From positions 62,001 to 126,000 of the forward strand of contig NZ_QVAI01000011.1 in NCBI RefSeq assembly GCF_003427025.1: a DNA stretch of 64,000 nucleotides, read 5' to 3'. Position 1 is the stretch's first letter. Every line of letters begins with the position of its first letter. This DNA comes from Jiangella endophytica (lineage in GTDB: Bacteria; Actinomycetota; Actinomycetes; Jiangellales; Jiangellaceae). Position numbers and translations under genes: made by a program. Under the pieces are notes generated by a model. The model saw only the letters and a program-made list of their open reading frames with translations. It did not search any database and was not told where the DNA came from. This document shows, one piece after another, positions 16,166 through 23,476 of this stretch.

Positions 16166-18094
16166 TCACGGGAACGGGTGCGGGACGAGGTGCAGCTGGT
16201 CCGGGCGCAGGGGCCGCGCGACGTGTCCGGCGCGGTAGGGCGCCCAGAGCGTGCGCGGCATCGTCAGCACCCGCTGCCGGTGCCAGCCGAAGTCGATCGG
16301 GATCAGGCCCGGCACGATCGTCGCCACGGTGGACAGCCCCAGGGCCCGCTGCTCGGGCGTCGTCTGGTCGACGACGACGGTGTCCATGCCGCGGTCGGCG
16401 AACATCGCCGTGAGCTCCGCGACGGGGTCGCGCAGGTCGGTGACCGGCGGCCGGCCGGTGGTCCAGTCGGCGTAGACGTCGGCCAGCGGCGTCCGCTCGC
16501 TCTGGCGCAGCCAGTGGTCGGCGTGCGGGGCCATCTGCGGCATCCCGAACAGCAGGGCGTGGTGCTCCAACTCGGTGACGTGCCGGTAGTCGGACACCAT
16601 CAGCTCGGTGTGCTCGATCGACGCCTGGACCCGCTCGTCGAAACCGGTGACGTAGGACGCGACCTCGCAGACGGCGGCGCGGACGGCGTCGGCCGGGTCC
16701 AGCGAGGCGCCGCCGGCGAAGCACAGCGTGCCGAGCCCGCCGTCGCGCCGCACCGCCACCGCGCCGACCGCGGGCACCGCCAGGTCGGTGCGGATGTCGA
16801 AGCAGCGCAGGTCGTAGCCGAGCAGGTCGACGTGCGCCCGCATCTGCTGCACCAGCGGATGGGCGACGGTGTCGAGGTCGATCTCCACCGGCGTCCGCCC
16901 GGTGTACCAGCTGAGGAGGAACGCGTCGCGCTCGATCAGCTCGAGCAGGCCGTGCAGCACGGCCTCGGTGACCGAGCTGCCGGAGGCGCAGCCGTTGGAG
17001 CACTCCTGGACGGTGTTGCGGTGGTCCTCGCGGTGGTCGAGGTAGTAGACGATCTGCTCCGGGACCAGCAGCGCGCGGTCGTCGCGCAGGGACCAGCCCC
17101 ACACCCACGGAATCCGCGGGTTCTGCTCCCACGGCACGTACTTCTCGGTGTGCCGCTCGTAGAACTCCGGCTCGTACAGCCCGCACTGCTCCATCTCGAC
17201 GTAGGGCTCGTCGAGCTCGGTGACCCGGGCGCGACGCGCGACGTCGAGGCGCCGCGGCCGCTGGCCGGCGTCGCGCTCCAGGCCCTCCAGCGCGCCGAGC
17301 AGTTCGCTGCGCTGGTAGCTCTCGGCGTGCCCGCTCCACCACATCTCGTGCAGGCCGTACTTGCTGCGCACCTCGAAGTGGCCGCTGACCGGCGCCGTCG
17401 CCGTCGCGTGGTAAGCGCGCAGGGCCGGCCCGCCGAGCATCCCGCAGACCGGGTTGGCCAGCGCGTCCATGGGCAGGCCGAGGTCCTCCGGCGCCAGCGA
17501 CCGGGTGCCGCCGGGCCTGGCCGGCGGGGTCGGCGCCGGCGTGACGCGGGCGCCCTCGGCGGTGTCCGGCGCCGGCGCCGAGCACTGGCAGCCGGAGTCG
17601 CGCAGCAGCCCGTACCGGCGTACCGCCGTCGTCGTGAGGTCGAGCTCCCAGACCGGGTGACCCGGGCCGCTCACCGAAGCCGACGCCGCGGCGACGAGCA
17701 TCGCGGCGACGGTGACGGCGTGCGCGGGCAGCGGCGCGGCCGGGGTGACGAGCACGCCGTGCGGCTCGTCGAGGATGCGCCGCTCGGTGACCGGGCGGCA
17801 GACGGTCCAGCGCCGGTCGAGGCACTGGGGGCACGGGCCGGGGGCGCCGGGCGTCGCGGCGACGACGAGCGTGTGCGCGTAGCGGCGCACCGCCACCCGC
17901 GCAGCGCCGTCGCCGACCCGCGCCGTGTGCCGCTGTTCCGCTCCGGGTATCCCCAGGACGGCGACGTCGATGGCCGCGACCCGGGCGGCGGCGCCGGGTG
18001 GCAGGGCGCCGGCCAGCTGCCGGGCCAGCGCCGCGGCGGCCGGCTCGGCGTCACCCGGCGGTGCGGCCTGACGGTTCTCCTGCATGGTGGTCAC
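16166..18094 (-). CDS. YcaO cyclodehydratase with N-terminal E1-like zinc segment
   Basis: A 642-residue protein. Residues 1-200 hold a cysteine tetrad C88-x2-C91 and C169-x-C171 like the structural zinc site of E1/ThiF-like partner proteins. Residues 230-642 are a YcaO domain that uses ATP to turn Cys (and Ser/Thr) into azolines. The domain carries LLGALEGLERDAG, SGSSVTEAVLHGLLELIERDA (ATP/Mg site Glu residues), and ends exactly in PHPFP, the proline-rich C-terminus important in azole-forming YcaO enzymes. The GTG start at 18094 is preceded by AGGAAGG; an ATG three codons later is possible. It lies just downstream of precursor gene 1 and its hairpin. Confidence 0.93.
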   Translation of the reverse strand: MTTMQENRQAAPPGDAEPAAAALARQLAGALPPGAAARVAAIDVAVLGIPGAEQRHTARVGDGAARVAVRRYAHTLVVAATPGAPGPCPQCLDRRWTVCRPVTERRILDEPHGVLVTPAAPLPAHAVTVAAMLVAAASASVSGPGHPVWELDLTTTAVRRYGLLRDSGCQCSAPAPDTAEGARVTPAPTPPARPGGTRSLAPEDLGLPMDALANPVCGMLGGPALRAYHATATAPVSGHFEVRSKYGLHEMWWSGHAESYQRSELLGALEGLERDAGQRPRRLDVARRARVTELDEPYVEMEQCGLYEPEFYERHTEKYVPWEQNPRIPWVWGWSLRDDRALLVPEQIVYYLDHREDHRNTVQECSNGCASGSSVTEAVLHGLLELIERDAFLLSWYTGRTPVEIDLDTVAHPLVQQMRAHVDLLGYDLRCFDIRTDLAVPAVGAVAVRRDGGLGTLCFAGGASLDPADAVRAAVCEVASYVTGFDERVQASIEHTELMVSDYRHVTELEHHALLFGMPQMAPHADHWLRQSERTPLADVYADWTTGRPPVTDLRDPVAELTAMFADRGMDTVVVDQTTPEQRALGLSTVATIVPGLIPIDFGWHRQRVLTMPRTLWAPYRAGHVARPLRPDQLHLVPHPFP

Positions 18095-18151
18095 GAGGGC
18101 GGCACCTTCCTGGGTCGTCGGACGCAGACGCGGACGTAGGCTCGGGGTGGG

Positions 18152-18184
18152 GCGCTGCGGGCCAGTGCGAGTGGCCCGCAGCAC
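18152..18184 (-). terminator. Hairpin after precursor gene 1 (attenuator-like)
   Basis: A 13-base-pair stem with a 7-base loop between the precursor 1 stop and the YcaO ribosome site. The arms are GCGCTGCGGGCCA and TGGCCCGCAGCAC on the plus strand. The one mismatch becomes a G-U pair in the minus-strand transcript. There is no U tract, so partial termination or 3-prime mRNA protection is more likely than full termination. Confidence 0.6.
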
Positions 18185-18198
18185 CCCGTCTCAGGGCG

Positions 18199-18384
18199 TC
18201 AGCCGCAGCTGGACGTGCTGGTGCTCGTCGAGCAGCAGCTCGACGTGCTGCACGAGCTGCAGCTGGAACAGCTGCAGGACGAGCTGGTGGCGGCCATCTC
18301 CAGCGACGGGTCGCTGATCTCGCCGATCTCGAAGGTCACGGCCTCGAGCTCGAGCAGCTCCAGGCCCAGGGTCTCGTTCGACAT
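18199..18384 (-). CDS. RiPP precursor peptide 1, Cys/Ser/Thr-rich core
   Basis: A 61-residue peptide. The leader (residues 1-32) is acidic and hydrophobic, with LGLELLELEAVTFEIGEISD as the likely recognition helix/strand, ending near EMAA. The core (about 33-61) contains only Ser, Thr, Cys and a final Gly, with seven Cys arranged as CSC, SSCSSC, and a CC pair, then an STSTST block. This matches substrates of the neighbouring YcaO and LanB enzymes: Cys to thiazole, Ser/Thr to dehydroamino acids or oxazoles. The start ATG has GAGAGA close upstream, in AAGGAGAGATCC. The exact leader cleavage site is not visible. Confidence 0.88.
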   Translation of the reverse strand: MSNETLGLELLELEAVTFEIGEISDPSLEMAATSSSCSCSSCSSCSTSSCCSTSTSTSSCG

Positions 18385-18427
18385 GGATCTCTCCTTCGCG
18401 GTGGACGCGGACGTACGCTCGGGTGAG

Positions 18428-18460
18428 GTGCTGCGGGCCAGTGCGAGTGGCCCGCAGCAC
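18428..18460 (-). terminator. Hairpin after precursor gene 2 (attenuator-like)
   Basis: A perfect 13-base-pair inverted repeat, GTGCTGCGGGCCA with TGGCCCGCAGCAC, around a 7-base loop. It lies between the precursor 2 stop and the precursor 1 ribosome site. It is the second copy of the hairpin at 18152. It lacks a U tract, so it probably tunes relative transcript amounts or stabilises the upstream precursor mRNA. Confidence 0.62.
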
Positions 18461-18474
18461 CCCGTCTCAGGGCG

Positions 18475-18660
18475 TCAGCCGCAGCTGGACGTGCTGGTGC
18501 TGCACGAGCAGCAGCTCGACGTGCTGCACGAGCTGCAGCTGGAACAGCTGCAGGACGAGCTGGTGGCGGCCAACTCGACCGACGGGTCGGTGAGCTCGTC
18601 GATCTCGAAGGTCACGGCCTCGAGCTCGAGCAGCTCCAGGCCCAGGGTGGCGTTCGACAT
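18475..18660 (-). CDS. RiPP precursor peptide 2, Cys/Ser/Thr-rich core
   Basis: A 61-residue paralogue of precursor 1, about 85-90% identical. The leader keeps LGLELLELEAVTFEI, then DELTDPSVELAA. The core again contains only Ser, Thr, Cys and a terminal Gly, but has eight Cys: the first Thr of the STSTST block is replaced, giving CCSC instead of CCST. The start at 18660 has AAGGAGAGAACC upstream. Both flanks are shared with precursor 1 through the tandem duplication. It is presumably modified by the same enzymes; the two products should differ by one azole. Confidence 0.88.
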   Translation of the reverse strand: MSNATLGLELLELEAVTFEIDELTDPSVELAATSSSCSCSSCSSCSTSSCCSCSTSTSSCG

Positions 18661-18730
18661 GGTTCTCTCCTTCGCGGTTGTCGATGCGGTGGTCGTCACG
18701 TGGACGCGGACCTGGCGTGTGGGCAGCGGA

Positions 18731-18913
18731 TCAGCCGCCGCCGCAGCCCGTGCTGGTGCTCGTCGAGCAGCAGCTCGACGTGCTGCAGGAGGAGCAGCTC
18801 GAGCAGGAGCAGCTCGAGCTGCACCAGCCGGCGGCGTCCTGCCCGACGTCGGTGATGTCCTCGACCTCGAAGGTGGCCGTCTCGAGCACGAGGAGCTCGT
18901 CACGCAGAGCCAT
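18731..18913 (-). CDS. RiPP precursor peptide 3, Cys/Ser/Thr-rich core
   Basis: A 60-residue peptide from the ATG at 18913, eight bases after AAGGGGG; a GTG three codons upstream (18922) is the alternative. The leader has LVLETATFEVEDITDVGQDAAG, clearly related to precursor 4. The core starts around W-C: after Trp it contains only Cys, Ser, Thr and Gly, with eight Cys and a C-terminal GCGGG tail. It shares the central SSCSSCSTSSCC block with all four precursors. The Trp just before the first Cys is a likely mark of the leader/core border in this subtype. Confidence 0.87.
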   Translation of the reverse strand: MALRDELLVLETATFEVEDITDVGQDAAGWCSSSCSCSSCSSCSTSSCCSTSTSTGCGGG

Positions 18914-18947
18914 CTGTGTCACCCCCTTCCCCTGTGTGAGCGGTCCG

Positions 18948-18967
18948 CCGCCCGGGTCCGGGGGCGG
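18948..18967 (-). terminator. GC-rich hairpin between precursor genes 4 and 3
   Basis: A 6-base-pair stem CCGCCC/GGGCGG with an 8-base loop sits between the precursor 4 stop and the precursor 3 ribosome site. It occupies the same relative place as the two strong hairpins downstream but has an unrelated sequence. It has no U tract, and its effect is uncertain. Confidence 0.35.
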
Positions 18968-18982
18968 AGACCGGGGTCCGAG

Positions 18983-19168
18983 TCAGCTCGTGCTGCTGCA
19001 GCTGCAGCTGGAGCAGCCGCAGCAGCTGGACGTGCTGCACGACGAGCAGCTCGACGTGCTGGTGCTGGAGCTGCACCAGCCGGCGGCGTCCTGAGCGACG
19101 TCGGAGATCTCCTCCACCTCGAAGGTGGCGGTCTCCAGGGCGAGCAGTTCGGTGGTGAGTGCGGTCAC
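18983..19168 (-). CDS. RiPP precursor peptide 4, rearranged Cys/Ser/Thr core
   Basis: A 61-residue peptide with a GTG start overlapping the stop of the leader-binding protein gene (GTGA, 19165-19168), so the first precursor is translationally coupled to it. The leader LLALETATFEVEEISDVAQDAAGW matches precursor 3. The 30-residue core after Trp contains only Cys, Ser, Thr and one Gly, with eight Cys. Relative to the others, the STSTSS block lies at the N-terminal side and CSC at the C-terminal side, so the Cys-rich and Thr-rich flanks are exchanged around the shared centre SSCSSCSTSSCC. Confidence 0.87.
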   Translation of the reverse strand: MTALTTELLALETATFEVEEISDVAQDAAGWCSSSTSTSSCSSCSTSSCCGCSSCSCSSTS

Positions 19169-21201
19169 GGCGTCTCCTCCGGTGTGCGAGCGGTGAACAG
19201 CAGAACGCGAGCGACGGTGGTCACGCCGGCGAGGTCCGGCGGCGTGAGGTCGACGGCGGCTGCTCGGTGCCCGGTCGAGGCGAGCGCGGCGAGGACGTCC
19301 TCGGTGCCGACCTCGCGGTGCAGCCGGTCCGCGTCGGTGACGGCGGCGCCGGGAGCGGTGGCGGCGAGGTCGGCCTCGACGCCGTGCGGCACGGCCGGAC
19401 GCTCCAGCGGCGTGCCGCTGACCTGTCGCTCCCCCAGCACCTCGAGCAGCGCGTCGCGGACTGCGTCGCCCCAGGAGGCGCCGGCCCGGGCGACGACGCG
19501 GCCCGCGCCACCGCGGACGTGGACGACGGCGACCGGGACCGCCCCGGCCTCGGCCACGTAGAGGTCGGCCCGGGCGCCGGCGGCGGCCAGCTCGCCCAGC
19601 AGCATCGCGACGTGGCCGCGCCGGTCGGCGTCGGGGTCGGCCGCCGCGAGCGTGGCCGGCACCGGGTGCAGCGTGAGCCCACCCCGGGCCACCGAGGTGA
19701 GGCACAGTGCCCCGGCGGCGTCGAGCAGCGCACGCCATCGGGCCTCGCCGGCGTCCGGCGCGGCGGCGAGGCCGGTGAGCGCCGGCTCGAACACGGCCGC
19801 CGTGCGGTCCCACGGCCCGGCGAGGACGGCCGACCGCTCGATCGCGAGGGCCGCGCCGCCGTCCAGGTCGGCCGCGGCGACCGAGCGGGGGGCGGGTACC
19901 GGGGCGCCGAGCCAGCCGGCCAGCCGCTCGGCGGGCACCGCCTCGGCGCCGGGCGCGGGGTCCGGCAGGTGCCCGGTCCGGCGGTGCAGGTGCAGCGCAT
20001 AGCGAGCGGCGGTCGTCTCCAGCGCGATCAGCCGGGCCTGCAGAGTGGACTGGGCGCCGAAGGCGACGACCGGCTCCGGGTCGACGGCCGGGGCCACGAG
20101 GCCGGCCACCTTGACCGGGATCTGCACCGCGGCGTCGTCGTCGAACCGGCGGGCCAGGCCGACGGTGTCGGCGACGACCGGCTCGAACCGCCGGTACGCC
20201 CGCTCGTCGGCCGGCTGGTCCGCGTCGTCGCCGTCGTCCGCCGCGGCCGGGGCCGCCGGGACCGCCAGCGGTGAGCCCGGGTGCGGCACCAGCCGCTCGC
20301 GGGTGACGGTGAGCCGGTGCGGGTCGACGATCACGACGGCGTCGTCCAGGTCGCTGGGCACCGTGCCGGAGAGCGCCTTGAACACCTCGAAGCCGGCCAG
20401 GCCGACGGCCATCGGCACCGCGGTGCCGGGCAGCGGCGGCCAGGCCGGCGCACCGGCCGGACCGGCGATCGCGGCCTGCCAGAGCGCCGCGGCGCTGTCG
20501 ACGCCGTTGTCGCTCATCCGCAGCGCGGCGGAGTGCAGGTCGGCGCCGCCGGCGTCCTGCCATGGGCCGAGGACGAGCCGCTCGCCCACCCGCAGCAGCG
20601 GCAGGAACGCGACGCCACGGGCCCGGCAGGCCGCGGCCAGCGCGAACAACCGGTGATGCGGCCGGCCGAGGGCGACCAGGCAGAGCGCGTCGGCGCCGTC
20701 GAGATCCGTGTCGGCGACGTCGCCGACGACGCGTACCGAGCCGCCGGCGCTGCCGGCGCCATTGGCCGTCAGCGCGTCGGCCAGCCCGGCCGGGTCGTCA
20801 CCGGTCACGACGATCCGCGCGGCCGCCACCCGGGCGAAGCCGGTGCCGTCGTCGCCGAGGTGGTCCAGCAGCGCGAGCTGGCCGCCGAACCGCGCGACGG
20901 TGCCGGCGTCGTGGCCGGCCAGCGGATCCGGGCCGTCGACGACCACCCCGCGGCCGGCCAGCGTGCCCAGCAGCGACCGCACCGCGTCGGCGTGCGCCGG
21001 CGGCAGCCCGGCGACCAGGTCGGCGAGCGGCGTGCTGCCGTTCAGGTGCGGCAGCAGCGCCGACAGGTACCGGTAGGCGCCCGCGCCGCGGATGAGGAAC
21101 GCGTCGTCGTGCCCGCGCACGTAGACTCCGTCGAGCGTCTCGAGGAACGCGACGTCGCGGCGCATACGGGGCCGGACGAGCTCAGGCGTGTCGGTGGTCA
21201 A
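19165..21201 (-). CDS. Leader-binding ThiF/ocin-like cyclodehydratase partner
   Basis: A protein of 678 residues from a TTG at 21201 preceded by AGGAG at five bases; a GTG two codons earlier overlaps that ribosome site and is less likely. Residues 1-95 form a winged-helix leader-recognition domain (DVAFLETLDGVYVRGHDDAFLIRG...LPHLNGSTPLADLVAGL). The middle is a degenerate Rossmann/ThiF-like region (RIVVTGDDPAGLADAL, ALCLVALGRPHHRLF), without a clear catalytic Cys or ATP site. This is the TOMM leader-binding protein type that delivers precursor to YcaO. It is the gene just upstream of the four precursors. Confidence 0.82.
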   Translation of the reverse strand: MTTDTPELVRPRMRRDVAFLETLDGVYVRGHDDAFLIRGAGAYRYLSALLPHLNGSTPLADLVAGLPPAHADAVRSLLGTLAGRGVVVDGPDPLAGHDAGTVARFGGQLALLDHLGDDGTGFARVAAARIVVTGDDPAGLADALTANGAGSAGGSVRVVGDVADTDLDGADALCLVALGRPHHRLFALAAACRARGVAFLPLLRVGERLVLGPWQDAGGADLHSAALRMSDNGVDSAAALWQAAIAGPAGAPAWPPLPGTAVPMAVGLAGFEVFKALSGTVPSDLDDAVVIVDPHRLTVTRERLVPHPGSPLAVPAAPAAADDGDDADQPADERAYRRFEPVVADTVGLARRFDDDAAVQIPVKVAGLVAPAVDPEPVVAFGAQSTLQARLIALETTAARYALHLHRRTGHLPDPAPGAEAVPAERLAGWLGAPVPAPRSVAAADLDGGAALAIERSAVLAGPWDRTAAVFEPALTGLAAAPDAGEARWRALLDAAGALCLTSVARGGLTLHPVPATLAAADPDADRRGHVAMLLGELAAAGARADLYVAEAGAVPVAVVHVRGGAGRVVARAGASWGDAVRDALLEVLGERQVSGTPLERPAVPHGVEADLAATAPGAAVTDADRLHREVGTEDVLAALASTGHRAAAVDLTPPDLAGVTTVARVLLFTARTPEETP

Positions 21202-21254
21202 GGTCACTCCTGTCGTCTGCGGTCGGCTGGAGCAGGCTGGGAGGGCCGCTCGGG

Positions 21255-22094
21255 TCAGGTGACGTCGCGGCGCCGCGTCAGAACCACCGCGACGGTGGCG
21301 CTGACGGCGATGTAGGCGGCGAGGACGAGGCAGGCGGCCGGCACGCCGAGGTGGTCGACGACGCCCGGAGTGCCGCCGGCGCCTTGAGTGGGCGCGCCGA
21401 GACCGGCGACGAGGGACCCGCTGGCCGAGCTGAGCAGGACCGCCCGGACCGGCTCGAGCGCACCGATCACCGAGGCCAGCCCGGCGACGGCGTTCTCGAG
21501 GCCCAGGGTCCACACCAGGCCCACCGCCAGGGCCACGCTGGTGCCGCGGAACACGACGGCCAGCGCGGCGCCGAGGCTCAGGAACGCGGTCGAGATCAGC
21601 AGTGCGGCGCCGAGCGACGCGAGCAGGTCAGGCACCGGCGGCAGGCCGCCGGACTGCCCCTCGACCGCGGCGATGACCAGCGACGCGAGCACCGACGCGA
21701 CGGCGGCGGCCAGCGCGATCGCCGCGACCGCGAGCACACCGGCGCCGAGCTTGGCCAGCACCACCGTGGACCGGCTCGGCCCCTGCGACAGCCGCGCGCC
21801 CCAGGTCCCCCAGCGGTACTCCGAGCCGGTGATCAGCACGCCGAGGATCAGCATGATCGCGCCGCCGAACAGCGGGTAGCTGCTCACCGACGTGCTGTCG
21901 ACGGCGGACGGCACGAGGACGGCCAGCAGATCGGCACGGTCGCCGGCGCCGTCGGCGGGGTCGAGGGTGCTGTAGACGATGTAGGGCACGCCGAAGGCGA
22001 AGATCAGCACCAGCAGCACCCAGGTGCCCCCGATGACGGCCGGGGCGAGCCGCTTGCGCAGCAGCAGGGTCTCGGCGGCGAAGGCGTCGCTCAT
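21255..22094 (-). CDS. ABC-2 type transporter permease
   Basis: A 279-residue integral membrane protein with about six hydrophobic helices (first GGTWVLLVLIFAFGVPYIVY near 20-39) and the TGSEYRWGTWGARLSQGPSR loop typical of ABC-2 permeases of the NatB/bacitracin-resistance type. The start overlaps the ATPase stop by ATGA, so the two form one exporter. Within the RiPP cluster it is the probable export or self-protection system for the mature peptide. There are 53 bases between its stop and the leader-binding protein start. Confidence 0.88.
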   Translation of the reverse strand: MSDAFAAETLLLRKRLAPAVIGGTWVLLVLIFAFGVPYIVYSTLDPADGAGDRADLLAVLVPSAVDSTSVSSYPLFGGAIMLILGVLITGSEYRWGTWGARLSQGPSRSTVVLAKLGAGVLAVAAIALAAAVASVLASLVIAAVEGQSGGLPPVPDLLASLGAALLISTAFLSLGAALAVVFRGTSVALAVGLVWTLGLENAVAGLASVIGALEPVRAVLLSSASGSLVAGLGAPTQGAGGTPGVVDHLGVPAACLVLAAYIAVSATVAVVLTRRRDVT

Positions 22095-23074
22095 GCGGAC
22101 TCCCCCTCGGCGTCGCGGGTCAGGGCGAAGAACACGTCCTCGAGCGATCGGCGCTCGCGGCGCAGCTCGTGCACGTCGACGCCGGCCTCGACCAGCGCGC
22201 GGACCAGGCGCGGCACGTCCTCGGGCTCGACCGGCAGCTGCCAGCCCGGCCCGCCGCCGCCGTCGTCGTCGTCCACGGGCGTCACCGCATCGGCGCCGGC
22301 GAACTCGGCGAGGACGGCCCGGGCGCGATCGGCGGGCCCGGCGTCGACCCGCAGGACGGTGCCGCCGGCGCGCAGCCGCAGCTCGTCGACCGCGTCCTCG
22401 GCGATGACCCGGCCGCGGTCGAGGACGACGACCCGTTCGCAGACCTGCTGCACCTCGCTGAGCAGGTGCGACGAGAGCAGCACCGTGGTGCCGTCGGAGC
22501 CGAGCCGGCGAACCAGCGCCCGCATGGACGCCACGCCCTCGGGGTCCAGGCCGTTCGTCGGCTCGTCGAGGATGAGCAGCCGCGGGTCGCCCAGCAGCGC
22601 CGCCGCCACGCCGAGCCGCTGGCCCATGCCCAGCGAGTACCCGCTGTAGCGGTCGTCGGCGCGACCGGTGAGCTCGACGACGCCGAGCACCCGATCGGCC
22701 TCGTCGTCCCGCAGCCCGCGGGCCCGGCTGAGCACGCGCAGGTTGGTGCGCCCGGACAGGTGCGGCACGAACGCGGGCCGCTCGATGAGCGCGCCGATCG
22801 AGCGCAGCGCGGCGGGCGCGCCCGGAGGCCGGCCCAGCACGGTGACCGCGCCGTCGTCGGGGCGGACCAGGCCGAGCAGCACCCGCATCAGCGTCGTCTT
22901 CCCCGCGCCGTTCGGGCCGAGCAGCCCGTACACCTCGCCGCCGCCGACCTCCAGATCAACGCCGGCGAGCGCCGTGACGGCGTCGTACGCCTTCGTGACA
23001 CCCCGGACGCGCACGACCGGGACACTGGAGACGGTGCGGTCGGACCGGGCGCCGGCGTCGGCATCGAGGGTCAT
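22091..23074 (-). CDS. ABC transporter ATP-binding protein
   Basis: A 327-residue ATPase with Walker A GPNGAGKTT, Q-loop region GALIERPAF, signature YSLGMGQRLGVAAALL, Walker B RLLILDEPTNGLDPEG and the H-loop SSHLL. A C-terminal ~90-residue domain ends in SLEDVFFALT, as in multidrug/antibiotic ABC-2 systems. I place the start at the ATG 23074, with AGAGG seven bases upstream; the frame is open ten codons farther. It is the first gene of the RiPP operon, so the cluster promoter should lie in the spacer beyond 23074. Confidence 0.93.
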   Translation of the reverse strand: MTLDADAGARSDRTVSSVPVVRVRGVTKAYDAVTALAGVDLEVGGGEVYGLLGPNGAGKTTLMRVLLGLVRPDDGAVTVLGRPPGAPAALRSIGALIERPAFVPHLSGRTNLRVLSRARGLRDDEADRVLGVVELTGRADDRYSGYSLGMGQRLGVAAALLGDPRLLILDEPTNGLDPEGVASMRALVRRLGSDGTTVLLSSHLLSEVQQVCERVVVLDRGRVIAEDAVDELRLRAGGTVLRVDAGPADRARAVLAEFAGADAVTPVDDDDGGGGPGWQLPVEPEDVPRLVRALVEAGVDVHELRRERRSLEDVFFALTRDAEGESA

Positions 23075-23104
23075 GGCGGTGCCTCTCGCGTCGATGTTTC
23101 GCAA

Positions 23105-23476
23105 GGCGCGCTACGCCGTCACATCACCCACGGCACTGACGTCGGACACACCCCTTGCCCAATGTCACCCGGCTGGTCGTGCCCGACCAAGAACCCCCAC
23201 GACCTTTCATGACAAAGAGGTCATCTGGGACCAGCGGGAGATTGTGAACTGAACGTAACGGACCGCAACGGGGCAGACAACCCCTGGAATGAGAATTCTT
23301 CGTAGCCGGGGTGACTCGCACGGAGGATCTGTTCTTCACCTGCCATTTCCTCGCAATTTCCACCCCAGACCCCGAGCGCGGATACAGAGCCGACGACATC
23401 ATGTTCACTATAAGGAGAGTTAACAGTAAGGATGGATGCCGGGAATTCAACCGACAATATCGGTCGATTTAGACGG
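23105..23476. promoter_or_regulatory. AT-richer spacer upstream of the RiPP operon
   Basis: A gene-free stretch of about 370 bases, visibly less GC-rich than its surroundings. It should contain the cluster promoter reading left. It holds a short hairpin, TGGTCG-TGCC-CGACCA (23174-23189), a palindrome-like ACCGACAATATCGGT near 23447-23461, and AAGGAGAG at about 23414 facing right, with no convincing gene after it. Short frames on both strands show no family resemblance. I cannot place a -10/-35 pair with confidence. Confidence 0.4.

Larger units (their letters stand above)
18120..18671 (-). repeat. Tandem duplication carrying precursor genes 1 and 2
   Basis: Two adjacent units offset by 276 bases share the ribosome site (GAAGGAGAGA), the precursor coding region, and the downstream hairpin with flanking CGTCTCAGGGCGTCAG. 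Differences are few: a codon-level change in the leader, one extra Cys in copy 2, and small indels in the spacer. This is a recent tandem duplication that enlarged the precursor set. Confidence 0.8.

Noticed and set aside
18191-18460. Small leftward frames beginning MLRATRTGPQ in the spacers after precursors
   Set aside because: They are created by the duplicated hairpin sequence, have no ribosome site and overlap the real precursor genes.
18199-19120. Repetitive sequence over the precursor genes that could be read as a CRISPR-like or low-complexity array
   Set aside because: The repeats are Ser/Cys codons inside four genes with related leaders, starts and ribosome sites; there are no uniform repeats with unique spacers.
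9297-23074. Calling the cluster a classical thiopeptide pathway
   Set aside because: Only one SpaB_C-like protein is present, so the pyridine-forming step has no dedicated enzyme; the cores also lack the usual mix of non-modifiable residues.
23124-23450. A 108-residue leftward frame in the spacer before the ABC genes
   Set aside because: There is no ribosome site at its ATG, mixed composition, no family resemblance and it lies in a likely promoter region.
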